Shown here: piece by piece, positions 13,235 to 25,200 of the stretch
How positions within the stretch are numbered: position 1 is the stretch's first letter
How the letters are laid out: each line of letters opens with the position of its first letter
DNA from: Eumeta japonica
Taxonomy: Eukaryota > Arthropoda > Insecta > Lepidoptera > Psychidae
Assembly (NCBI GenBank): GCA_005406025.1
Contig: BGZK01000135.1
Coordinates: 496,001 to 560,000 of the forward strand
Direction: 5' to 3'
DNA: 64,000 nucleotides
Made by a program: the position numbers and the translations under genes
The notes under the pieces: model-generated
The model's input: only the letters and a program-made list of their open reading frames with translations
Told to the model about the DNA's origin: nothing
The model's database searches: none

Positions 13235-13800
13235 TATTCATTGTCCCCTTCCCTCTTCTGACAAACGAGTAAAGCCTTTTTTTGTGCACTCCCTTTATTC
13301 CGCCTCTTGTGGCGAAGAGAAGGCAAAAAATGGATAACATACACCGGCGTGCCCGTGCACGCAAGTATTGTGAGGCTGAAACCCACTAAAAAGGTAAAAA
13401 AGTCTTTGTAAAAATAATAATTGGTCAGCAAGTGCTGTTAGCTGGAAAGCTGTGACAACTTGCGTGACGTCCTATGGATTATTCTTAAGGGGTGACCTCC
13501 GTATAGGACGTTACTGATTATCGACACAGGTCAGGTCCATTTAATTTATTCAGCACGGAAGCGACCCGGTGGAGTGAGGTGCTATGGCTTGATTAGACCT
13601 TACTGATATTTTATTTAGGAGTACTTAAGCTTAGTCAGTCATTTGTGTTGTAAACTTCCATGAGGCTTACTACAGCCGCTGTAAAAGCATCAGATGGATT
13701 GGTAAGTACATACCGTGGCCTACGAATAAATTGATGAGGGTGTGGTGGCTCAAAGGAGACTGCTGCACAGACTTATATACATCCATTAAAAGATAAGTTA
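13235..13800. mobile_element. Decayed transposable element fragment, family unknown
   Basis: This block is clearly richer in G and C than its flanks. Its first part (13240-13400) shares a segment with 15690-15860. On the minus strand both read through FLVGFS or FSRFQP-type peptide fragments, and on the plus strand both contain GGCTGAAACC(C/T)ACTAAAAA. The rest (13440-13800) has no intact coding frame. Two copies of one segment 2.4 kb apart point to a dispersed repeat, but I cannot assign a class. Confidence 0.45.
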
Positions 13801-15145
13801 TGTATCACACAATAAATACCCTCCGGAACCCAATACCTAGAAAACGACCTCTGAACGAAATACTTGATCTCCGCCTGAATAGAACATATTTTAATTTCAT
13901 ACAGAAGATTTTTCATCGATATTGAAGGCGCAAAGTAAAATAGTTACGTTGAATAAAATGTCTACGTTTTAGGATGTCTTTAAGCAAGGACATAATATTT
14001 TCTTCAAAGGTAAAATGTCTTTCCTCTGGTTTTTAAATCGTCTACGTTAACTGTATATTATTGAATAATTTTGCTAGTGTATTTATTTTTTGGAAACAAA
14101 TTGGAATGCAGCGTCATTAGAAAAGTCTTTTACATTAGCAAGGTTTGATTTAGAAAGTTTTTTATTGTGTAATTTAAATGTTCCTTGTACCACATTCTTA
14201 TTTTTTACATTCATAGTTTTTCTTTGTGTAACTTTTAATTTATTTCAATCTTATAAGAACGTAGTTATCCTTGCACTCGTAAAACAAAAAAATTAAAGGA
14301 ACGATTGACTTTACAGGTCAGCTTCAAAAGGTTTCCATTATTTAAGCAATAATGGTTTTGATATGGGAAAACACGAAAGTTTTATCAATCTAAATACTAT
14401 CGGTATTCTCTTTTAAAGTATTAAATATATAAACAATAAATTATCAAGTGTTTTGTCAAACACGTCTTTTGAATGGATCGATAAACTTGAAAAGTAAGAA
14501 ATAAACAACGAAAAATATTTTTAAACCAAATATCGTAAATTAAAATTTTTCGATCATGATGTCTCACATGATTGAACCAATTTCAATAAAGAGTTAACAA
14601 CACTTGATTCAATTTTATTAAGAATAGAACTGATTATATTTTTCAATCGGTTGATTCAACAGTATGAAGATTATTTGAAAATAATATTTTATGTACCTAA
14701 TTTCTCAAAATTTAATAGACTCCTGTAAAACATTTGATGAAATCTAAATTTAGTCAAAACGCTTTTTAAAAAATATATTCATGACTATATCTATAAAGAA
14801 ATAAATCAATTTAAGTCCCTTTACAGGATTTGATATAATTTTTCAAACATGAAAAATATGTTAGAAATTTAAAATCAATCTGACAGTAAAAAAGTTGTTT
14901 TGATATATCTAAAGTTTTGAAAAATATATTGAAAAAAATATTTCTCAAGCAACTCAACTGATTCAAATCATCGGAATTAGACGCAGTTTCTTTTAAAATG
15001 GAGCTAATGATATTTTGTTATCGATTGAAATTTCAATCCATAACAAAATTTCGTTCGTTCTAAAGCTATAATTTTTTTTATTGACAAAGTTAATTATGCC
15101 TAATTGGTTCAACTTTTTTGGAAAATACTTCCTATTGTTATAAAC

Positions 15146-15405
15146 TCACGCCTATTTTCTAGAACGATAGGCAGAGACTACAGATTTCCACATGGTATGA
15201 TCTTTGCACATATTTTTTATTTCATTGACATCCATTAATTTTTTTATGCAAACCCGTCGGTTTCGGTTGTTAAAATTTGCCTCTACTTTAATATGCTATC
15301 AAAATGCTACAGAATTTTCTAGGATATAAATTTTTTTAATTGCCCTAGACTAGAAAATTCTTAGTCGTGTTTAATTCTTTTCAATGACGGCATACCTAGT
15401 CGGTT
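15146..15405. repeat. Dispersed repeat, copy 1 (second copy near 48.3 kb)
   Basis: This copy aligns by eye with 48296-48420 in the same orientation. Shared segments include AGGCAGAGACTACAGAT/AAGCAGAGACCACAGAT, CATGGTA(T/C)GATC(T/G)TTGCA and TGACATCCA. Similar sequence is common in lepidopteran genomes in my recollection, where it belongs to a LINE 3' region. No coding capacity is left. Confidence 0.5.
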
Positions 15406-15689
15406 TTGTTACGTTATAACAATGATCAACAGTTCATAGTGTGGGAACGGTGTATTTAAACAATATAGAATGCAGTATACAATCCAAAAACAGACAGATA
15501 TTTAATTTACGTAAACTTAGTTCGTATTAATATTTGATTGCTTACTGATACAGAAACACATTTTAACAATCTTAAGAATTTTCATATGAAATCCTAGCAA
15601 AAAAAATGTAAAAATTGTCGATAATAGTTTTGGTAAACCACAATGTTAGATTTTTTTTATAAACATGGAAAAAGTGTATTACTTCTGTC

Positions 15690-15860
15690 AGGGGTGCGCT
15701 TGTTATTTATATTTTTTTTTTGTTTCCCTCTTGCGACGTGGAGGGGGTATAAAATGTCTATCCCGCACACCTCGCACCCGTACGCGTGGGTAGTGTGGGG
15801 CTGAAACCTACTAAAAAAGTCCCCCTGAAGGTGAAGATTAAGAATATTAAGTTTGTTTGT
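15690..15860. repeat. Second copy of the segment seen at 13.24-13.40 kb
   Basis: It shares the GTGGGGCTGAAACCTACTAAAAAAG motif region and a CTCTTGCGACGTGGAGG/CTCTTGTGGCGAAGAGA region with the first copy, in the same orientation. It carries no intact gene. Confidence 0.5.
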
Positions 15861-16484
15861 ATTAAACGCCATTGTGCCACCCAATTGCTATTATGTTGAA
15901 AGCGCAGGTGATCAACGTTTAGTCATGGTGTTTAATTTTGAAAGAACTATGTACTTCTAAAAATAGAAAAGAAGTTGATGCAAAATAAGAATACAGGCAT
16001 GTTTCCAAAGCTGCTTTTGTTTAAGTTTATTTTTTAACAAATGAATAATTATCACTAGTATCACAAAAAAAATCTGGACTTGTTTCTATTACATCTGGTT
16101 TCTTTTCTTATGGATAACCACATACCACACAGTAATTTTTAAGAAATAGAATATGTAGATGAGACTAAAAGTGGCCGAGAACATTTAAATTAAAAAAGTT
16201 AAAAATTTTCTGACTTTTCTAGCGGTAATAGCAGGTAATTTGTTACTTTTGTGGATGCTTTTAGAAAACTATTTGAGAGTAATAAAATTCATTTTCAAGA
16301 TAATTATTTTAAAATTTTATGTAGCAATTCACTTTTCCGTTTAGAGGCGTATTATGTTGATAAATCTAATTCAAAATCATCATTATAAATATTATTCACA
16401 CAACAAAAGCGACTTATTTTTATCCATTTAGCATTTGCTACTAGACGCCAACGAATTGTAAATATTGTTCATCCATATAAAAAA

Positions 16485-19309
16485 AAATGGGTGCGTGTAC
16501 TTATGTATGCACGTGAGAACTTATACTTCTTTGGCATCATCAAAAAATAGTTTTTAATTGCATGCAAATAATTAATTACAGCAATTATTAATTAAAATAA
16601 TTATTAATTAATTATTAATAAATAAATAATTAATTACTTTAATTAATTAATTTAAAAATTAAATTTAAGTTTATTCCTTTTTTAAATATTTATTATTTTC
16701 TTAATTTAATATTCACTTTTCATATTCATCAATAAGTTTTTATTAAATTTATTCATTTCCTTTTGTAAATATTTATTAATCATTTAATTTAATAATAAAT
16801 ATTAAAAATTAATATTTCAATTTGGGGTTCCACTTTAATTTTTATCACAATTTTTTAATTAAATGTTCTATTAGTTTATTTTTTTATTTTGAAAATATTA
16901 AATAACCAATAACAAGTATTTAATATTTATAATTTAATAATTTTTTGTATTAATTATATTAAATAATAATATTGTAATTTATATCAATAAATAATACATA
17001 CTGATAGTTAACCTCAATTATATTGGAGCACTAAAAAAATATACAAGCACAATTTTTTTTACTGATATTTAGGAATAGTAAATAATATTAACGGACGGTT
17101 AGCGTTGACAACTGTATTATTTGAATTTTGTGCTATAATAGAAAAATATAGACATTCCTCACTAACTGAATTGTATTTAACCTAAAACTAATTGTATTTA
17201 AAAACAAGGAGGTTCTGTATTATTATGTATTATAAAGTTCGCGATTAAAAAAAAATTGAATTAATATTACTTATTTAATAGAAGACGTTAAAATTATTGG
17301 TATAATATATTAATATTTATGTAAATTTTGTTTTTTGTTTTTATAAAGACATGAATTAAACGTCAGCGGGCCACGCACTCGCGGTGGCAGCCGACCGCGT
17401 GGCATCCGCACGTTGGGCGGCAGCGGCGACGGCAGCACCGTGGACGATACCGTTCTTAGTGGCACCAACACCAGAGGTGTTGGAATGCCACAGGGCGGTA
17501 TCAGGACTGAGGTTACTCGAGGTCGCGACCGGCGTGGACGAGGGAGAGGTCGAGGAGTCCGAGGTCAAGGTCGAGGCCAAGGTCGAAGCCGCTGTAGAGG
17601 CCAAGGCCGCTATATGCAGTAATGCCCCATGCTAGGTCTAGCACATTAGGATCACTTATGAAATGGAGCTGTTTTGAAAATATAAATTATTTTTATATTT
17701 TTTGCGTTTACAACCTGTAATTAATTTATAATTGAATCTGCAGTTGTATGATTCTTTGACGATCTGTCTGACAACTTTAGGGTTTTCATTGCATTTATTT
17801 TCAAATTTTTTTGTCATCAAGTTTTGTTTTTCAAGTAACTTTCAGATTAGTATTCAATTTTGCATTTCAATGTGTCTTGCACTCTCCTGTTTAGTTATTT
17901 CATATTGTCATTATTATATTTAGTATACACAAAAAAAAAGAAAAAAGTTTATATGCTATTTTTTATATTTCTAATATAATGTAATTTAATACAATTGTCA
18001 ATTTAATTTGTCATTTGTTTTCAATTAATTATTTATTTGCTACTTGATTTACTATTTAATTATATTTGTATTGTATAAAAATAAAATTTTAAATACATAA
18101 AATATAAATAAAACAATAAAGTCAACCTTTTGTATCACTTATTAGTGAATAATAGTCTTAAATTGGTTAAATCATGACAAAAATAAAAATTTCAATAATT
18201 TTGATATCCACATGGCATATCCATAACATGCTCGTCGCAATTTTCGGTAATTTTACAATTTTCAACGAGCTGTACTGAAGAATTTTTTATGTAAAGTATA
18301 TTATTTTCAAAGTTTTTTTGTAGAATGATTATTCTATTTTTAAATAATGCCTTACATTTGCACATATGTGAATATGTTTCATTGTATAAACTTAATTGTA
18401 AGACTCACCTTTTCGACTAATTTCAGTTTTAAATTTTTATTCACAAAGCAAACAACAAAATATACAATTCTTTACATTTTGTATAGTCTATGAAGTCTCT
18501 GACGAATTTCAAACAACAAATCGCTCTGTTTAAAACAGACCCGCCATGAAAACAGGCGTAGCAAAATCACTCTACGTGAGCGCGGCCGTCCGACATTACA
18601 ATGTAATGTCTCTTGAAAAAAAATGTATGGCATGTTGATGTTTTATTAAATATTATTGCAAAATAGTTGTTGGGAAGAAAATACAAATAAAACAAAATGT
18701 GGTTTTATTTCTTTGTATTTGAGCAAAGTCTTGGAGGAACAGCTCTCTTAAGTTTAATATGTCATTGTTTATTACTGGATAGCTTTTTCAATTAGTTTTC
18801 TTTCCTGCCAGTTAGTAAATTTTATCAACATTCCTAAAATGTCTAACAACCATAGAGTACTAATTCAAACTATGCGAAAAATGAAAATATTTGGCGTCCC
18901 GTCGCACTGCAAAAAAGCGCGGGAAACTGATGGACCGTTGAGGGTGGCGCTAGTTTACATATATAACCTTTGAGGGATTAATCAAAATATTCAATTTAAA
19001 TCACTACTGATTATAATTTATTAGCACTACATAATTTCACACTTGTAGGAAATTAAAACACGTATTGTGAATGTAGAAACTAGAAACGTGTGGATAAATA
19101 TTATAAATATGAATACAGAGATCAGAGGCGATGAGCGTGCCAACATGCGTGACTAATAGAGGTTCAATTTCTATTTTGTTGGTAGCTTGATGAGCGGTTT
19201 AGCGGCCGGCTTCAATCTGTTTATTTTGTGTTACACTGATGCACGCGCATCTTAAAATTTCACTGTCATCATTTTTTCATAACACTTCTAAAGAAGTATA
19301 ACTTCAAAA
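16485..19309. mobile_element. Transposon-like element A with inverted ends
   Basis: The left end (around 16490-16545) contains GTGCGTGTACTTATGTATGC and AACTTATACTTCTTTGGCAT. The right end (19261-19309) carries the inverse, CATCATTTTTTCATAACACT then AAAGAAGTATAACTTC. The same two ends bound a shorter element at 42.3-42.9 kb. The interior is very AT-rich except for a GC-rich Arg/Gly reading frame at 17.35-17.62 kb, a GC-richer patch at 18535-18610 and another at 18895-18955. No transposase is recognisable, so the class is open. Confidence 0.5.
17347..17622 (+). pseudogene. GC-rich Arg/Gly-rich reading frame without a start codon
   Basis: The frame is open for 91 codons from the stop at 17344-17346 to TAA at 17620-17622. 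It has no ATG near its start; the first in-frame ATG is deep inside (GVGMPQGG). The second half is a run of RGRG, RGQG and RCRG units, like the Arg/Gly tails of RNA-binding proteins. Because the DNA is repetitive and GC-rich, two other frames are open too. It sits alone in extremely AT-rich DNA inside element A, so it is either captured coding sequence or part of the element. No family is recognised and expression is unproven. Confidence 0.35.
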
Positions 19310-19366
19310 AACCTTTTGAAGTTATACTTGATATTAATCAGTAACACACTGTTAGATTAATATCAA
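19295..19366. repeat. Two adjacent perfect hairpins at the end of element A
   Basis: Arms at 19295-19309 and 19314-19328 (AGTATAACTTCAAAA and its complement) are separated by 4 bases. Arms at 19328-19339 and 19355-19366 (TTGATATTAATC and its complement) follow directly. The first left arm is also the right terminus of element A, so the hairpin re-copies the element's end in reverse. Confidence 0.7.
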
Positions 19367-20134
19367 ACAATTATGAAATAACACTGCCTGTCATTAAACA
19401 CTATGTATTTTAGAACAAATAGTTTCCATAGAAACAGAGTTTGAGTTTTTTTTCCAGCTACAATGGAACCTAATGCTATTCTGGCGTAAAATAAAAGGCA
19501 AATGTTTTGGGGTTATTTTCAGGGGAAATAACACCCGGTTCAGAAAGATTTATTTGTGGAATAACATAAATGGCTATACTATCAGATTAAAATAGGAATG
19601 GGTGGAATTCGGGGCTAACACTACAGCTTTTACTATTTCGTGAACTCGTCTTTGAGAAATAATTCTAGATCAGAAAAGACAAAAAAATATTGGCTTGTTT
19701 ACATTTGTAAAATTTATATTTTATGATTTCTCTGAATAGTCCACTTCCACTGGAATAACATTTGATGCTATATAAAACGATTGGGCCGATTTAGAAGGTT
19801 GTGAAGTTGAAAACATCTACTTTCGTCGTTTGCGTTTTTAGCCAACCTGGTTCTAGCTAGCGTCTTTTTTATGGGTTTTCTTCTTTTTTAAAAGCTAGAG
19901 GTTATTTTTGATTTTCAAAAGTGCTGTTCGTCAGTCGCATATGAAGTTAGATCTCGTCTATTTCGTCTTTCTCTGTTTTGTTTTTGAAATTTTTTTTTTT
20001 ACAATTAATGTCAGAATTTTATTAAGATAGCAAGGTGATTATTTTTTATGTAAAATCATAGCTTATACTCAATTTTTTAAAAATGCCTTAATAGAGCATA
20101 GGTTTCCCAATTTGTATCAATTCTGTCATGTTGG

Positions 20135-20188
20135 AGGTTGGTAACATATAATTTCCATATTAAAAGGTTGGTACTGTGGAGGTTGGTA
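20135..20188 (+). promoter_or_regulatory. Three AGGTTGGTA repeats upstream of cyclin B
   Basis: The nonamer AGGTTGGTA occurs at 20135-20143, 20165-20173 and 20180-20188, all on one strand, 158-211 bases before the cyclin B start codon. The core resembles a Myb-type site (CCAAC on the complement). Whether this lies in the promoter or in the 5' leader cannot be told. Confidence 0.35.
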
Positions 20189-20345
20189 TACTACATTTGA
20201 TTTAAACTATGTCCGTTATCTGTTTAAGTGGTTGTCGTAACGAAGATACGTTGGAGTAGTGTTTGATTAAATTTTAATTTTAAATCCTCTGAAAAAAGGA
20301 TAACGTCGTATTGTTTACAATATCTGCTATTTCATCGTAATTGCA

Positions 20346-22226
20346 ATGGATGTCCAACGTCGTAGACTGGAAAGAATGGTAAGTTTTTAGACTAAACAAT
20401 TTTCAAACCATTTACGTTGTAGTTTATTTGAATTATTTTGATAAAGGCGCAAATCGGTGATCAAGAAAATGTTGGAATAACGGGTAAAGCTCATATTGCT
20501 GTTCCGGTGAAAAAAGTAGGAGCTAAGGTTCGTGGCGCGTTAGGGGAATTGAATAGTAACGTGCAAGTACAACGAGATGCAAATATCAATACAGCAACTT
20601 CTATACCAGAGAAGAAAGAATGTTTCCAGCGCCAAGCTTCAAAAAGGTGTGTATAAGTTTGTGATCAGTACGATATTTAATATTAGTTTACATTCTACCT
20701 ACAGTATGTATTTCAAAGATTGTTTGTTAAAGAATTAATAATTGGTATTTGGCATTTGATCATAAAGAAGGTATGCAGCAGAGGACATTATTGTTTGCTT
20801 TATTACATATATTTATTGATAAATTATATTGAACATTAATTATCCATCTCAAAACTGAATGATCAAAGTGCCATTTGTTGCATGTTCATACAAACATCCT
20901 ACATTTTATAATACAGTGCAATCTCGATAACTTGAACTTTGTCAAGTGAAAATCCTCAATAAGGTGAAAAAATTTGCTATTCCCTCCTGCTGAATAGCTA
21001 AGAATGTAATGCCATGAACTATTTATTTTTTAACTAATATAGAAAGTTGTTTTCATCTGAGGTATTGATAGTACATATTAGGTTTGGGAAAAAGTTTTTT
21101 CGTATTTCATAAGTAAAAAGTTGCAATAAAATCTCTGGTTGTGCTGTTTGTATCTGTCTAGTTAAATAGATGACATGTTAAAAAGAGAAAAATAAAAAGT
21201 ATAAACAATGTCATGCTATTTTTCTTTGTTTTTTTGTCCATTAAAATGAGTGAATCTAATAGAGACATTTTATGCATTTTGAACTTTTAATTACAAAAAA
21301 GGCAAAATGCGACACAAGCTGTGAAAAAAAATTGTGACGTTTATGGATTTAATTTGGTAATGTTGGTAAGAGTAGCACAAAACTAGTTCAAGCGTTTTCA
21401 GTTTGGTAATTTTGATGTCAAAAATGAACTTCACTCTGGTTGATCTGTTATGTATAAAGTAAATGCCATTTTGGAAAAAGTAGAGCAAGAGTTCTTACAA
21501 CATAGCTGAAAAGCTGGGGATTGACCACAAAACAGTTTTGACCTATTTAAAAAAAGCTGCATAAAAAAAGCTCTGTACTTTGGTACCACACAAGCTCATT
21601 GAAAGAAATGTAATGAATCACGTACTCATTTCCGATTCTCTATTGAAACTTAATTAAACTGAACTATTTCTGAATAGATTGATCACTTTAATGAAAAATG
21701 AATAACCTACTGCAAGAATGTGCAAAAAAATCATCTTCAAAAGGCAAACAAGCTCCACAGACTAGCAAAACCCAGATTAAGTCACAATAAGTTGATGCTA
21801 TGTGTATGGTGGGATTGGAAGTGCATTATTCATTATGAGCTTTAATCGCCATACAAAACCATCAATTTGGATTTTTAATGCCAACAGTTGATGAGCCTCA
21901 AGCAAGAAGTAGAGAAAAAATAGCCCGAATTGATTATCAGAAAGGCTGTGATAATGCCAGACCACACACATCTTTACCAACTCGGCAAATATTGAGAGAG
22001 TTTATTGGGGAAGAGTTAATGCATCCACCATATAGCCCTGACCTTGCACCCTCAGATTTTCACATGTTTCATCTCATGTCTCTTCAAAATTCTTTAGGTA
22101 ATGTTAGGTTAGTATCAAGAGAAAACTGTCAAAACTGCTTGTCCTAGTTTTTTAATCAGAAGTCTCAAAGTGGGATTATGCCACTACCTACAAGATGGCA
22201 ACAAGTTTTGAACAAATTGCATATAT

Positions 22227-22271
<45 letters not shown>

Positions 22272-25200
22272 ATAATAATAAAAGTAAATAAAATATAAAA
22301 AAAATATCTTGAATTAGTATATATAATACAAAAAAACTTTATTCCGACCCTAAACTTCTAGCTGGAAATTCAAAAAGTACACTCCATGAGTTGAAGTTAA
22401 TAAAATATATTGATATTTTATTTGGAATTTCCCAAACGTCCAGATCAAAACAATAAAATTAAAATTTCCTGAACATAACAAAACAATATACAATTGTACA
22501 GATGCAATTGAAAAGAAACTTTTTAAGTAATACATCCATGTATATTGTGTTTCTTAATGTTTTGGCACATAGCTTGAAAAGGAGTTTATTATCATAGTTT
22601 ATTTTTCATTTCAATAAATCTGTACCATAAATCTTATTTCAATTTTTTTGTAACTATGACTTTACAATTCGAAAATATGTATATAAATTGTGTTTTTTTT
22701 AAGTTGATATTGTAGCATTTGAATCGTTTGTACCTCAAAATTTTGGTGAAGTTAGAAACTCAATATTTTGATATTTTTAACATTTTCCTTTAAATTCAAG
22801 TTATTGAGACCACTGTACACTAAAGAATTAAATTCATCAATTGATTAAGGTAAACATTATACCATGTAACTCATCATAAAATCACAAGTGGAAAAATTCC
22901 CATTTATATTTTTATACCACTTAAAAGAAGAGAAATGTTTATAATTAAAATTTTTATTAATAAGGAACATTTCACTTTTTCCTTTATTAGTATTAAAATA
23001 TAAACTATTAAATAAAAATATTCAGGTTATTGTGGTTTCTTCAATAATGTTCACATTATTTAGCCCATTATTAAAATTAATTTACAAATTGATGCACCTG
23101 AAGATCCATTGAATGATCTCATTGTATCCATCATTTGATTTGGTGGATTAAACTAATTAAACATTGTTTATGGTCATTAATTTTGGTTTAATGTAATAAG
23201 ATCTTAATTAAATTTCCCATAAACTGAACTCAGCAATAAAAAAAAACAGTTTTTCTATTATTACTTCAAGTGTAACCACAATCCATTATTAGTTTCGTTT
23301 CAATTAAAAAGCGTTCAACCCAGTTTTGAATTCTAATGTTTGCATATAAGAATCCATATATTAAATTCATGGCATAAAGGAAACTAAATAACAATGATCA
23401 TATATTGCTTTTATAACGTTGACAATTTATAAATTTAGATAGATTGTTCTAAAAAATTTTTTTTTCAAAATTACTATCAGTTTTTTTTTTCACTTTCAAG
23501 CAAGGTAATTAAAATTATCACTAAATATCATAAAATCAATATTGAGAATTTGTGATTTATAAAAGAGTCATTAACAAAATTGTCTAGTTTGACAAGGAAA
23601 AAAAAAAAAAATTTACTATATGTTTAAATTTAAGCTTGAATAACTTTCAAATGAGTAGGTTTATTGAAAAATAATAAAAGGCAGAGCAGTCAATTCCTTA
23701 CAAGAATGTTTCTGTCATTTGAATTCATTGTTTGGTTTTTAAGTCACAGCATTCTAAAAACTGTAAAATAGTATAAAGAACGTAAGAATGTTACAACGTA
23801 TATAAAGAAGGTAAATTCGTGATGAGCAATGTCTAAATATTAAGGTCTCTAATTGTTTGGTGTCTTCTCAATTCCATGAAACTATTTAAGAGATTTTGAA
23901 AAAAAAGCAGTTGATCTTTCCCACCATGATTTTGCTCTTATGGATGTAGAATGTGTTTATTCATTTTTTATATTGAATGACTTTGCTGTCAATTTCTTAT
24001 TCCCACTTTCAATTCGGCTTCTGATGATGTTCCTGGTTTTACATCATGATCACATTCTTTATTTTAATTTTGGTCCCACATTGTGTTGACCCGGTTTTGT
24101 TGTCAATTCTGGTTCAGTTTTCGATTCTGTTCCCCATTCTGCTTTTGATACTGATACCACTAATGGTCGCAGTTCCATGTGTGAATGAATTTTCATAGAC
24201 ATACATTTTAATACATCATCCCATTGACCCCATTGACCTCAAATTGTGAGAAATGTTTTGCACCATTTATAATAAGCAATATTGACATCAAATTGTATAG
24301 TAATCACATTCCATAAAAAAGTTTCATACAAGATTCACTCTATTATCCTCCTTAAAAAGTGAATTTCCAATTGACTTGCAACTACCTTTTTCCATCTTTC
24401 AGGCAGCGTTCAGATTCCAAGTCTGAAGAACTCCTTATCTTTTGAAGCTATTAACAAATCAACCCAATTTTTGATATTTTCATGTGATGTGAACCGCTGC
24501 TCTGATAGAGCATGTGCCATTGATCGGGACTGATGATAGTGGGACGGCGCAATGTCTGGTGAATACGGCGGATGGGGTAGTACTTCCCAAGCAAGTGTTT
24601 TCAAATAGTTTTCCACCGGAACCGCTACATGCGGACGAGAATTATACTGTAGAAGATAAATTTTGTCGTGTTTGGAGTAGTATTGGGGGCGTTTTTCCTT
24701 CAGAGCTCAGCTCAATCTCATCAATCTGTTCGGTATAGAATTCCAGTGATTGTTTTGCTTGGATTAAGCAACTTGTAATACACCACATCCAGCTGATCCC
24801 ACCAAATACACAACATGAGTTTTTTTCCATTAATATTTATTTGGTTTTGCTGTGGACGCTGATGCGTGGCCAGGTAGTCCCCATGATTTTCTTCTTTTTG
24901 GATTATCATAATGTATCCACATTTCGTCACCAGTGATGATTTAATGTAAAAAACCTTTTTTTATGCCTAGCTAGCAGCATTTGACTCATATATAATCGGC
25001 ATTCAATATTTCTCAGTTTTAATTTGTATGGAACCCAATTACCTTATTTATGAATCATTCCTCAAGACATGTTCTCTCACTCAAGGCAGCCTCATTATAT
25101 GTTTCTACGGTAATTGATGTGCCTCAGCTGCAAATTTTTTAAATTAAAGAATTAAATGTAAAGTTGTTGCAAACGACGTTTATTTGGCTTAAATTTAGAC

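Larger units (their letters stand above)
12400..16484. other. Intergenic DNA with scattered repeat remnants
   Basis: No gene is supported between the guanylate kinase start and the element at 16.5 kb. Composition alternates between AT-rich DNA and a few GC-richer blocks that look like decayed transposable elements, listed separately. About 13900-15100 shows nothing beyond A/T runs. Confidence 0.55.

Noticed and set aside
17356..17604. Ala/Ser/Thr-rich minus-strand frame over the GC-rich block
   Set aside because: It is most likely a by-product of low stop density in repetitive GC-rich DNA; the plus-strand Arg/Gly frame is no more proven, but is longer.
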